From Pararobbsia alpina (lineage in GTDB: Bacteria > Pseudomonadota > Gammaproteobacteria > Burkholderiales > Burkholderiaceae), in NCBI RefSeq assembly GCF_902859895.1, contig NZ_CADIKM010000040.1:1-37012 (forward strand): a DNA stretch of 37,012 nt. The letters are read 5' to 3'. This document shows positions 1 through 7,113 of this stretch, piece by piece. The notes under the pieces were generated by a model, which saw nothing but the letters and a program-made list of their open reading frames with translations, made no database searches and was not told the origin of the DNA. Positions within the stretch are counted from its first letter, which is position 1, and each line of letters starts with the position of its first letter. Made by a program: the position numbers and the translations under genes.

Positions 1-1
1 C

Positions 2-361
2 GACGGCGGCCAACATGAGGCCAACCTGCGCGGCGCCAACGCGCAATACGACATGGCAGTGGCCGACTATCGCCAGACTGTCCTGACGGCGTTTCAGCAA
101 GTCGAAGACGGGCTGTCCGCGGCACGTGTTTTGAGCCAGGAGGCGCAAAGCCAGCAAAGCGCGGTCGATGCGTCGGGCCAGGCGCTCGATCTCGCGATGA
201 ACCGCTTCAAGGGCGGCGCAATCTCCTACCTGGATGTCGTCAACCTTCAGGCCATGGCGCTCACCGACAGCCGTGCGGCGGTCGACATCGAAAAGCGGCG
301 CATGGACGCCGATGTCCAGTTGCTCGAGGCACTCGGAGGGGGATGGAAGCCGGCCTCGTGA
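2..361 (+). CDS. Efflux outer-membrane lipoprotein, NodT/OprM family (C-terminal part, gene starts outside the window)
   Basis: The reading frame is open from the first bases and ends at TGA 359-361, so only about 119 C-terminal residues are present. The visible protein has the pattern of the second repeat of TolC/OprM-type channels: a DGG motif, an ANLR stretch, then long helices (YRQTVLTAFQQVEDGLSA) and the typical SYLDVVNLQ segment near the end. By family knowledge these proteins form the outer-membrane exit duct of RND, MFS or FUSC-type tripartite pumps. The partner pump genes must lie upstream, outside the window. The substrate cannot be told. Family assignment is firm; subfamily is inferred. 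Confidence 0.88.
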   Translation, partial: DGGQHEANLRGANAQYDMAVADYRQTVLTAFQQVEDGLSAARVLSQEAQSQQSAVDASGQALDLAMNRFKGGAISYLDVVNLQAMALTDSRAAVDIEKRRMDADVQLLEALGGGWKPAS

Positions 362-496
362 AGCAAGCCGGTCACGTGAAATACGGCCCGCCCGGCGCGG
401 TAGATCGTTGATGTCGTGCCGCAACAAAGGCATGACGGAAATGATCTACCGCGCCATTGTTACATTCTGAAAGGAAATTCCGCGCCCCAAATCTTG

Positions 497-515
497 AATA
501 GAAATCGTTCCTATT
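497..515. promoter_or_regulatory. Imperfect 19-bp palindrome, possible operator
   Basis: AATAG and CTATT are the outer arms of a 19-bp element in which 7 of 9 symmetric positions pair. It lies in an AT-rich stretch about 155 bp upstream of the porin start. Its size and AT content would fit a Fur-type or other dimeric repressor site, but it is not a good match to a Fur box, so the regulator is unknown. Confidence 0.25.
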
Positions 516-524
516 TGCATTGAC

Positions 525-555
525 AATCTTATTCCGTCTCGAATAAGATTTTTTT
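525..555 (+). terminator. Hairpin with T-run, likely intrinsic terminator
   Basis: AATCTTATTC (525-534) and GAATAAGATT (541-550) are perfect 10-bp inverted arms around a 6-base loop, followed at once by a run of T (549-555). The stem is AT-rich, which is unusual for a terminator in this GC-rich genome. It probably ends transcription from the upstream efflux gene. As it precedes the porin gene, a role in the porin leader cannot be excluded. Confidence 0.6.
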
Positions 556-668
556 GTTGTTCAGCCCGAACGACACGAATGGTCAAGGCAAGGGTGTGAG
601 GTCTTCAGCGCATACGGACAGTTCGACTTCGATAGCGTCTGCTCGCACCTCAAAAAGAAGGAACAAGA

Positions 669-2156
669 ATGTTCAAGTTTGGACGCGGCCCGTGCGAAAC
701 GCGTACCGTCCGTCGTGGCAGCCTGCACAATCGCAGTGTTATTGCAACGGTTTGCCTCGCCGCGCTAGCAAGCAGCGCGCCGGCCTTCGCGGAGGGACCC
801 ACTCCCGACGCGCTCGACACGCCGCAGTCCGACTTGAGAATCACCGCGGAACCGACGGGTCAATGGACCGGTGTCTGGACTCGTGAAACCCTGCTCGGCG
901 ATATGGGCGGCCTGCGCTCCGCACTCGGCGGTCTGGGCATCACGGTCGGCATCAATGAAACGAACGAAATTCTCGGCAACCTGACGGGTGGCACCTCGAA
1001 GGGCTATACCTATGACGGCCTCACGACGATGGTCGTCCAGCTCGATACGAAACAGGCATTTGGCTGGGAGGGCGGCACATTCAATGTCAGCGGCCTGCAG
1101 ATCCACGGCCGCAACTTCAGCGAGGCTTACCTATCGAGCCTCAACACGGCGAGCGGCATCGAAGCCGATGCGGGCACGCGCCTGTGGGAGCTCTGGTATC
1201 AGCAATCCTTTTTCGAGAAGAAGGCCGACATCAAGATCGGGCAGCAGAGCATCGACCAGGAGTTCATGACGAGCATCTATTCGGCGACCTTCATCAATAC
1301 GATGTTCGGCTGGCCGGGCGTGCCCTCCTACGACATGCCTTCGGGCGGTCCGGCCTACCCCTTGTCGGGTCTGGGCGTGCGGCTGCGAACTCAGCTCACG
1401 CCGGCGCTCACGGCGCTGTTCGGCGTGTTCGCAGGCGATCCATCGGGCAATCGCGAAGACACGCATGGCACGAACTTCAGCCTGAGCGGCGGGACGATGT
1501 TCATCGGCGAGTTGCAATACTCGATCAACCAGCCGGCCGAAGGCGAAATGGACATGGGCACGTCGAGCGCTGGACTGCCCGGCACGTACAAGATCGGTGC
1601 CTGGTACAACAACGGCTCGTTCGCCGACCAGCGTTACGACACGAATGGCGTGCCGCTCGCCGACCCGGCGAGCAATGGCATCGGTGCGCCGCACCACGGC
1701 AATTACAGTTTCTACGCGGTCGCGGACCAGATGGTCTGGCAGCCCGATCCCGGTGAGGCGCGCGCACTGGGCGTGTTCGCGCGCGTGATGTACGCGCCGA
1801 CCGACCAGAATCTCGTGCGCGCGAGCGCCAACCTCGGCGTCACGCTCAAGGCGCCGTTCAAGGGACGCGATAACGATACGGCGGGCCTCGCGCTCGCCTA
1901 CATCAAGGTCAGCGACCAGGTGCACGGTTTCGACCAGGATTTCGCGAGCTTCAACCCCGGTACGTTCGCGCCGCTGCGCAGTTCGGAGACGGTGCTCGAA
2001 GCGACGTATCAGTACCAGCTCACACCGTGGTGGGTGCTCCAGGCCGATGCGCAGTACACGTGGAACCCCGGAGGCGGCATCGTCAATCCGAACGATCCGA
2101 CCCAGAAGATCAAGAACGAGTTCGTGCTGGGTCTGCGCACGACCATCAACTTCTGA
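669..2156 (+). CDS. Carbohydrate-selective porin, OprB family
   Basis: The 495-residue product is a secreted outer-membrane beta-barrel. A basic N-terminal region and a hydrophobic stretch ending APAFAEG at about residues 25-42 form a signal peptide. The mature part has the OprB hallmarks: an N-terminal region with ETLLGDMGGLRSALGGLGI, then DTKQAFGWEGGTFNVSG, GRLWELWYQQ-like and KIGQQSIDQEF segments, and a terminal strand ending in Phe (TTINF), as barrel proteins need for BAM recognition. Such porins pass sugars or related small solutes across the outer membrane in Pseudomonas and Burkholderia relatives. ATG 669 is preceded by a purine-rich AAGAAGGAACAAG site. No sugar-metabolism genes are adjacent, so the solute is unknown. 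The gene is followed by the decayed Dyp-peroxidase remnant. Confidence 0.9.
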   Translation: MFKFGRGPCETRTVRRGSLHNRSVIATVCLAALASSAPAFAEGPTPDALDTPQSDLRITAEPTGQWTGVWTRETLLGDMGGLRSALGGLGITVGINETNEILGNLTGGTSKGYTYDGLTTMVVQLDTKQAFGWEGGTFNVSGLQIHGRNFSEAYLSSLNTASGIEADAGTRLWELWYQQSFFEKKADIKIGQQSIDQEFMTSIYSATFINTMFGWPGVPSYDMPSGGPAYPLSGLGVRLRTQLTPALTALFGVFAGDPSGNREDTHGTNFSLSGGTMFIGELQYSINQPAEGEMDMGTSSAGLPGTYKIGAWYNNGSFADQRYDTNGVPLADPASNGIGAPHHGNYSFYAVADQMVWQPDPGEARALGVFARVMYAPTDQNLVRASANLGVTLKAPFKGRDNDTAGLALAYIKVSDQVHGFDQDFASFNPGTFAPLRSSETVLEATYQYQLTPWWVLQADAQYTWNPGGGIVNPNDPTQKIKNEFVLGLRTTINF

Positions 2157-2216
2157 GCGCGGATGAACGCGACCCTCAAACCTCTTTAAGTTGAATGCCA
2201 TCCAGGAAGTGAAGCG

Positions 2217-2868
2217 ATGACCTATTCCTCCCCCTCGCCTGCCTTCGAGCCCTCGCCTGTGCGTAGGCGCCGCATCGGCACAGGGTTCGCCGCCGTTGCG
2301 GCGCTCGCGGCAAGCCTTGTTTCGGGCACGGTGCATGCCGACCCGCAGGGCCTGCTCGAAACGATCCACAAGCAGACGACCGTGACGTCGACCGTGCCCG
2401 AAAACGGTGATCAGAATCCCTCTGCGCTGGCGATTTCGCCGCTGACCGCGGGCAAGGTCCAGCAGCGGCGCCCCGCTCGGCAAGCAGAAGGAATTCGATC
2501 CGGTCGACCTCGAAGCCAGCGATGCGCATGGCAACCCGTTGATTGCCGAGAACTCGCATGTGCGGCTCTCCAACCGGGCAAGCAACAACGGCGCGCAGAT
2601 CCTGCGGCGCTCGTACTCCTATAACGACGGCGTGAACTTCTATGGCGAACGCTGGCCGCCCTGGCGCCAGGAGCTCGAATACGACGCCGGCCTGCTGTTC
2701 GTCGCGCACCAGCGCGATCCGCGCACGGCGTTTATTCCGATCAATCATCGTCTCGCGGCCAGCGACCTGATGAACCAGTTCACGACCCATGTGGGCAGCG
2801 CTGTGTTTGCATGCCCGCCGGGTGCGAAGCCGGGTTCGTATATCGGGGCGGGCCTGTTCGACGCCTGA
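2217..2868 (+). pseudogene. Fusion remnant: N-terminus of a secreted protein joined out of frame to the C-terminus of a Dyp-type peroxidase (EfeB-like)
   Basis: A good ribosome site (CCAGGAAGTGAAGCG) precedes ATG 2217. The first about 80 codons encode a signal peptide (RRRRIGTG, then a hydrophobic run ending VHADP) and an unrelated secreted-protein start (QTTVTSTVPENGDQNP). At about 2455-2470 the sense changes to another frame. From there to TGA 2866-2868 the product reads SSGAPLGKQKEFDPVDLEA, ENSHVRLSN, ILRRSYSYNDG, DAGLLFVAHQRDPRTAF and GSAVFACPPGAKPGSY, the classic C-terminal third of Dyp-type heme peroxidases. The frame entered from 2217 stops at 2624 instead. The simplest reading is one deletion that removed the end of the first gene and about two thirds of the peroxidase gene, leaving a frameshifted junction. 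The heme-binding His region is absent, so no peroxidase can be made. The Dyp match is strong; the identity of the first partner is uncertain. Confidence 0.75.
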
Positions 2869-3090
2869 GGTTTACTGGGCCTTCGACTGCTTCGTGCGGT
2901 ATCGACAATCCGTGCGGAATTGAAAGACGTCCGGGCGGGGCGGTAGCATACTTCCAGTCGAGGCAGGTAGCCGTCGTGCAAAGCGCCTGCTCGATCACGG
3001 TCGCGCGCTCGTCGCGCGGTGCACCGCCGGACCCTGGGTCGACCGTCCCGCGGTCCCCACGAACGCTGTCGATAGCCGGGATATTTGACT

Positions 3091-4521
3091 ATGTTCGGCC
3101 TGAGCGCGCTTGAACTGGCCCGCATCCAGTTCGGCTTCACCGTCTCGTTTCACATCATCTTCCCGGCCATCACGATCGGGCTGGGGGCCTATCTCGCGGT
3201 GCTCGAGGGCCTCTGGCTGTACAGCAAGGAACAGGCCTACCTGCAACTCTGTCATTTCTGGTCGAAGATCTTCGCCGTCAACTTTGGCATGGGCGTGGTG
3301 TCGGGCATCGTGATGGCCTACCAGTTCGGCACCAACTGGTCGTACTTCTCGGCCTTCGCGGGCGGCGTGACCGGCCCCTTGCTGACCTACGAGGTTCTGA
3401 CCGCCTTCTTTCTCGAGGCCGGTTTCCTTGGCGTCATGCTGTTCGGCTGGAACAAGGTCGGGCCGGGTCTCCACTTCTTCGCGACTGTCATGGTGTCGCT
3501 CGGCACGCTGATTTCGACCACGTGGATCCTCGCGTCGAACAGCTGGATGCAGACACCGCAAGGCTATGAGATCGTCGACGGCCGCGTGGTGCCGGTGGAC
3601 TGGCTCGAGGTGATTTTCAATCCCTCGTTTCCGTACCGGCTCGTGCACATGAGCATCGCGGCCTTTCTCGCGGCCGCGCTTTTCGTGGGGGCGTCGGGTG
3701 CCTGGCAACTGCTCAAGGGGCGCGATTCGAAGGCCATCCGAACCATGTTCTCGATGGCGATGTGGATGATCCTCGTGGTGTCACCCGTGCAGATTTTCGT
3801 GGGCGACGCGCACGGGCTCAATACGCTCGAACATCAGCCCGCGAAGATCGCGGCGATGGAAGGCCATTGGGAAAACATGCCGGGCGAAAGCATGCCACTG
3901 ATCCTGTTCGGCATCCCGGACATGGAAGCGGAAACCACTCGCTATGCACTCAGCATCCCCTACCTGGGCAGCCTGATCCTCACGCATGAGCTGCACGGCC
4001 AGATCCCGGGCCTCAAGTCCTTTCCGCGCGATGACCGCCCGAATTCGACCGTGATCTTCTTTACGTTCCGCCTCATGGTCGGGCTCGGCGTCCTCATGCT
4101 GTTGCTCGGCATCGGCGGCGCGTTGATGCGCTGGCGCCGCAAGCTGTATTCGTCGCGGCTGTTCCTGCGTGCCGCCGTCCTGATGGGACCGACCGGCCTG
4201 ATCGCGATCCTCGCGGGGTGGATCACGACCGAGATGGGACGTCAGCCATGGGTCGTCTATGGCGTGATGCGCACGCGCGATGCCGTATCGAACCACTCGC
4301 CCCTGGTGCTGAGCACCACGCTCGCAATCTTCGTCGTGATGTACTTCATCGTTTTCGGCACGGGGATCAGTTATATATTGAAGCTTGTCGACGCAGGCCC
4401 CGATGTGCATGACGGCCACCCCGGATCGGGCAATGACCCGCAAAACGCGCGCAGCGCGCGTCCGATGTCCGCGGCGCCGGACCACCCCGCCGGACCGACC
4501 GCCGAGCGCGAGGAGCACTGA
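3091..4521 (+). CDS. cioA: Cytochrome bd-type ubiquinol oxidase subunit I (cyanide-insensitive oxidase type)
   Basis: The product of about 476 residues is the heme-bearing, quinol-oxidising subunit of a cytochrome bd oxidase in the inner membrane, which reduces O2 to water. The N-terminus MFGLSALELARIQFGFTVSF-H places the heme b595 His at about residue 21. TYEVLTAFFLEAGFLG carries the two conserved Glu near heme b595/d, and GRQPWVVYGVMRT is the conserved segment with the Q-loop-side residues. Several transmembrane helices are evident. The short Q-loop region and total length match the CIO (CioA) branch rather than E. coli CydA. ATG 3091 is chosen because it gives the standard family N-terminus; a TTG six bases upstream is less likely. 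The stop is two bases before the cioB start, so the two are co-transcribed. Confidence 0.95.
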   Translation: MFGLSALELARIQFGFTVSFHIIFPAITIGLGAYLAVLEGLWLYSKEQAYLQLCHFWSKIFAVNFGMGVVSGIVMAYQFGTNWSYFSAFAGGVTGPLLTYEVLTAFFLEAGFLGVMLFGWNKVGPGLHFFATVMVSLGTLISTTWILASNSWMQTPQGYEIVDGRVVPVDWLEVIFNPSFPYRLVHMSIAAFLAAALFVGASGAWQLLKGRDSKAIRTMFSMAMWMILVVSPVQIFVGDAHGLNTLEHQPAKIAAMEGHWENMPGESMPLILFGIPDMEAETTRYALSIPYLGSLILTHELHGQIPGLKSFPRDDRPNSTVIFFTFRLMVGLGVLMLLLGIGGALMRWRRKLYSSRLFLRAAVLMGPTGLIAILAGWITTEMGRQPWVVYGVMRTRDAVSNHSPLVLSTTLAIFVVMYFIVFGTGISYILKLVDAGPDVHDGHPGSGNDPQNARSARPMSAAPDHPAGPTAEREEH

Positions 4522-4523
4522 CC

Positions 4524-5531
4524 ATGGGCATCGATCTGCCAGTCGTATGGGCCACCATCATCGCATTCGGCCTGATGATGTACGTGGTCATGGATGGCTT
4601 CGACCTGGGTATCGGCATCCTGCTGCCCTTCATTCGCGACCCTGGCGAGCGCGATGTGATGATCAACACGGTCGCGCCGGTCTGGGACGGCAACGAGACC
4701 TGGCTCGTGCTCGGGGGCGCGGGCCTGCTCGCGGCCTTCCCGATCGCCTATTCCCTGCTGCTCAGCGCCCTCTACATTCCCTTGATGCTGATGCTCGCCG
4801 CGCTGATCTGGCGGGGTACCGCGTTCGAGTTCCGCTTCAAGGCCGAGCCACGGCACAAGCCGTTCTGGGACAAAGCGTTCATCTGGGGTTCCTGCACGGC
4901 GACGGTCTGCCAGGGCATCGCACTGGGTGCGTTTCTCAACGGCTTCCAGGTAAGCGGCCCGTCATACGAGGGCGGTGCGTTCGACTGGCTCACGCCGTTC
5001 AGCCTGTTCACGGGCCTCGGCCTGCTCGTCGCCTATGCATTGCTCGGCAGCACCTGGCTGATCATGAAGACCGAAGGCAAGCTGCAGGAGCGGATGTTCG
5101 CGCTGGCGCGCCCGATCACGCTCGCCTTGCTCGCCTGCATCGGGGTGGTCAGCGTGTGGACGCCGCTGACTCACCCCGAAGTCACCATGCGCTGGTTTCA
5201 GATGCCGAATCTGGTGTTCTTTTCACCGGTGCCGGTGCTCGTTCTCGTCTCGACCTGGTCGCTGCTGCGCGCACTCCAGCGTCGCCGCGAAATCGCACCG
5301 TTCATGCTTGCGCTGTTTCTGATCTTCCTCGGCTACAGCGGTCTCGCGATCAGCATCTGGCCCAATATCCTGCCGCCGGCCGTGTCGATCTGGGCCGCCG
5401 CCGCGCCCCCTGAAAGCATGGGCTTCACCCTCGTCGGTGCACTGCTCATCATTCCGATGATCCTTGCCTACACCTCATGGTCCTACTTCGTGTTCCGTGG
5501 CAAGGTGAAACTCGGCGAGGGGTATCACTGA
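4524..5531 (+). CDS. cioB: Cytochrome bd-type ubiquinol oxidase subunit II
   Basis: This 335-residue membrane protein begins MGIDLPVVWATIIAFGLMMY and carries VMDGFDLGIGILLPF and NTVAPVWDGNETWLVLGGAG, the conserved signature of CydB/CioB subunits. Eight or nine hydrophobic segments follow the family pattern. It pairs with subunit I to form the oxidase and contains no heme ligands of its own. It starts two bases after the cioA stop, and its TGA overlaps the ATG of the next small gene, which indicates translational coupling across all three genes. Confidence 0.95.
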   Translation: MGIDLPVVWATIIAFGLMMYVVMDGFDLGIGILLPFIRDPGERDVMINTVAPVWDGNETWLVLGGAGLLAAFPIAYSLLLSALYIPLMLMLAALIWRGTAFEFRFKAEPRHKPFWDKAFIWGSCTATVCQGIALGAFLNGFQVSGPSYEGGAFDWLTPFSLFTGLGLLVAYALLGSTWLIMKTEGKLQERMFALARPITLALLACIGVVSVWTPLTHPEVTMRWFQMPNLVFFSPVPVLVLVSTWSLLRALQRRREIAPFMLALFLIFLGYSGLAISIWPNILPPAVSIWAAAAPPESMGFTLVGALLIIPMILAYTSWSYFVFRGKVKLGEGYH

Positions 5532-5704
5532 TGGACGACACGCCCGCCATCGAACGCGCTCGTGCAAGCCGTCATCCCCGGCCCGGTCCATTGCGCCGGC
5601 TCGGATGGTTCGTGCTGATCTGGGCGGCAAGTGTCGCAGCGCTGGGTGTCGTCGCGCTCGTCATCCGGATGCTGATGGGCCTCACGGGCATGCGCGTGGG
5701 GTGA
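5531..5704 (+). CDS. Small single-helix protein, DUF2474 family, accessory of the bd oxidase
   Basis: The 57-residue product has a basic proline-rich N-terminus (SRHPRPGPLRRLGW) and one transmembrane helix (residues about 29-50, FVLIWAASVAALGVVALVIR). This arrangement and its place directly after cioB match DUF2474 proteins, which are thought to be CydX-like small subunits of CIO-type bd oxidases. The start ATG at 5531 overlaps the cioB stop (TGATG). The 3' end overlaps the end of the convergent GntR gene by 23 bases. The oxidase-subunit role is inference from family and context. Confidence 0.85.
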   Translation: MDDTPAIERARASRHPRPGPLRRLGWFVLIWAASVAALGVVALVIRMLMGLTGMRVG

Positions 5705-6383
5705 GTGCGGCCCAGGCCTTCGCCAGTGCCGCATCCGCATCGAAGGCACGCGTGTCGGATGGCTCCGTGCGCAATTGTGTCTCGATCACCGACAGATGCG
5801 TGTGCATCGTGCTGATCGCGCGCGTGGCGTCGCCTTTCTCGAGTGCGTCGACGATCTCGCGATGTTCGTCACAGGCACATTGCGAGGCGTTCTCCGGTTC
5901 GAAGAAGGCCTCGAGCATCGAGGTGCGGCTCACCAGCTCTTCCAGTTCGCGAACCACGAATGCATTGCCGCAAAACTGGCCGAGAAGAAGATGGAACTGA
6001 CGCGATAGCTGGATCAGGCTTGCGCGGTCACCCTCCGTGAACGCGCGAGCCTCCCGCTGTGCATGCGCGCGCAACTGCTGGATCTGGGACGGCGTCAACC
6101 GGCCTGCCAGCCGGGCGGTCACGCCGCCCTCAATGATGCGCCGCGCCTCGTAGATTTCCCGGGCCTGCGACAAAGTGGGCGCGCTGACGAAGGCGCCGCG
6201 ATGAGGAATCACCTCGATCAGCCGTTCATGGCCCAGCCGATGCAAGGCTTTGCGCACGCGTTCGCGCGAGACGCCAAATAGGCTGGCGACTCGCGTTTCG
6301 ACCAATTGAGTGCCCGGCGCAAGCTCCCCCGCCAGCAAAGCCTTTGACAAGGCCTGGTAAATCAGATCTTCGGACTCAGCCAT
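5682..6383 (-). CDS. GntR family transcriptional regulator, FadR subfamily with FCD ligand-binding domain
   Basis: The 233-residue product has an N-terminal winged helix (residues about 5-70: LIYQALSKALLAGELAPGTQL, then VSRERVRKALHRL and the wing VIPHRGAFVS). A helical FCD domain follows, in which FHLLLG, EHREIVDALEKGD and MHTHL supply the His/Asp positions that usually bind a metal and an organic acid effector. ATG 6383 (MAESEDLIYQ) is preferred; an upstream GTG at 6434 would add 17 residues unlike the family. The gene is convergent with the oxidase operon but has its start towards the amide-catabolic operon at 7114. It is therefore the natural candidate for its repressor, with a possible operator at 6844-6855. 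Confidence 0.92.
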   Translation of the reverse strand: MAESEDLIYQALSKALLAGELAPGTQLVETRVASLFGVSRERVRKALHRLGHERLIEVIPHRGAFVSAPTLSQAREIYEARRIIEGGVTARLAGRLTPSQIQQLRAHAQREARAFTEGDRASLIQLSRQFHLLLGQFCGNAFVVRELEELVSRTSMLEAFFEPENASQCACDEHREIVDALEKGDATRAISTMHTHLSVIETQLRTEPSDTRAFDADAALAKAWAALTPRACP

Positions 6384-6843
6384 AAGACTCGCATGGTGGT
6401 GGGTTGTCGCGGCTGTGCCTGTTATGGAATACACAGAATTATAGCTTCACGGGCATCGCCTGAGTCAGGGCGAGGTGCGCCTCACTCATCCATTACCCTT
6501 CCTCGCGTAATCACCGTCGGCGGATCAAGCCTGTGCCGCAGACTTTCATCCAGTGCCCGACCCGCCGCGACGGCGGTCCAACGCTTGGTCGAGTCCTTCC
6601 GCACGGCGAGACGGGGAACAGGGGGAAAGTCCGGCTTTCGGTAGCCACAGGCTTCGAGGCAACCCAGCATGACGACATTTCGCTTCTTTCGAACGCCTTT
6701 CGCAGCAAGCGTTTCCGCGTTCTTACAGGTGCGCGGAGCTGGTGCCCCGTTTTGCAGGTAAGCACTGAACTCAACCACCGCTGCACCAAATCGATCTCCG
6801 AATTGGCGATTGCCCCGTCAAGATTGCCGACAATGCAACCAAG

Positions 6844-6855
6844 ATTGTGCACAAT
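6844..6855. promoter_or_regulatory. Perfect palindrome ATTGTGCACAAT, candidate GntR/FadR-type operator
   Basis: The 12-bp sequence ATTGTGCACAAT is fully symmetric and sits at the edge of the AT-rich promoter-like region. FadR-subfamily regulators commonly bind short palindromes with central GT-n-AC spacing such as TTGTATACAA, and this site has that form. A GntR/FCD gene starts 460 bp away and the catabolic operon begins 260 bp downstream. Binding is inferred. Confidence 0.45.
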
Positions 6856-6935
6856 AAAACTGGCACGGTTGATGCTTTATAGAATTCATCGCTTTCTTAC
6901 TGACCTTTCATGAGCTCACTCGAAATTCGATAAGC

Positions 6936-6964
6936 CCCGGTAATCCGGGACTGCCCCGTTTTTT
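6936..6964 (+). promoter_or_regulatory. Two mutually exclusive hairpins followed by T6, possible attenuator or weak terminator
   Basis: CCCGG (6936-6940) can pair with CCGGG (6945-6949). The CGGG of that second arm (6946-6949) can instead pair with CCCG (6955-6958), which is followed by TTTTTT (6959-6964). The overlap of arms resembles an antiterminator/terminator switch. The stems are short (5 and 4 bp), so this is only suggestive. It lies 150 bp upstream of the operon start. Confidence 0.25.
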
Positions 6965-7051
6965 AAAATCGACAAAGAATCCAATTTGACTCGGCCTGTC
7001 GGTAATCAGTGGATGCGCAATCTTCCGATTATCAACATGCATGGGCGTGGC

Positions 7052-7088
7052 TTCGTGTTTTCTACGAATCTGTTTTGCACACGCAAAA
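7052..7088. promoter_or_regulatory. Two neighbouring inverted repeats close to the operon start
   Basis: TTCGT (7052-7056) and ACGAA (7064-7068) form one symmetric element of 17 bp. TTTTGC (7073-7078) and GCAAAA (7083-7088) form a second of 16 bp. The pair ends 25 bases before ATG 7114, so a protein bound here would sit over the transcription start or ribosome-binding region. No known regulator was matched. Confidence 0.3.
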
Positions 7089-7113
7089 TATTGAATCGCA
7101 TGAATGGAAATAG

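Larger units (their letters stand above)
362..668. other. Intergenic region between the efflux gene and the OprB porin gene
   Basis: This stretch of about 300 bases carries no convincing gene; short open frames crossing it do not resemble proteins. It is markedly AT-rich from about 460 to 560 compared with the flanking genes. It holds a palindrome-like site (497-515) and a perfect hairpin with a T-run (525-555), listed separately. The promoter of the downstream porin should lie here, but no clear -35/-10 pair was assigned. Confidence 0.6.
6384..7113. other. Long intergenic region between the GntR gene and the catabolic operon
   Basis: About 730 bases without a convincing gene. Its left two thirds (about 6450-6780) have ordinary GC content and several overlapping open frames on both strands, such as one on the minus strand 6778-6482. 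None shows a recognisable domain or a good ribosome site, so this may be decayed or repeated DNA. From about 6840 to 7113 the DNA is AT-rich and carries inverted repeats at 6844-6855, 6936-6964, 7052-7068 and 7073-7088, listed separately. This part is probably the promoter and leader of the operon starting at 7114. Confidence 0.55.

Noticed and set aside
1131-2588. A 485-codon open frame on the minus strand opposite the OprB gene
   Set aside because: It lies fully antisense to a clear porin gene, is rich in Arg/His/Glu as expected of shadow frames in GC-rich DNA, and shows no domain.
3085-3090. TTG at 3085 as start of cioA
   Set aside because: ATG 3091 gives the exact conserved N-terminus of the family; the TTG would add two residues without a better ribosome site.
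6533-6913. A 126-codon plus-strand frame in the long intergenic region
   Set aside because: No recognisable domain or good ribosome site, and it overlaps equally long frames on the other strand.
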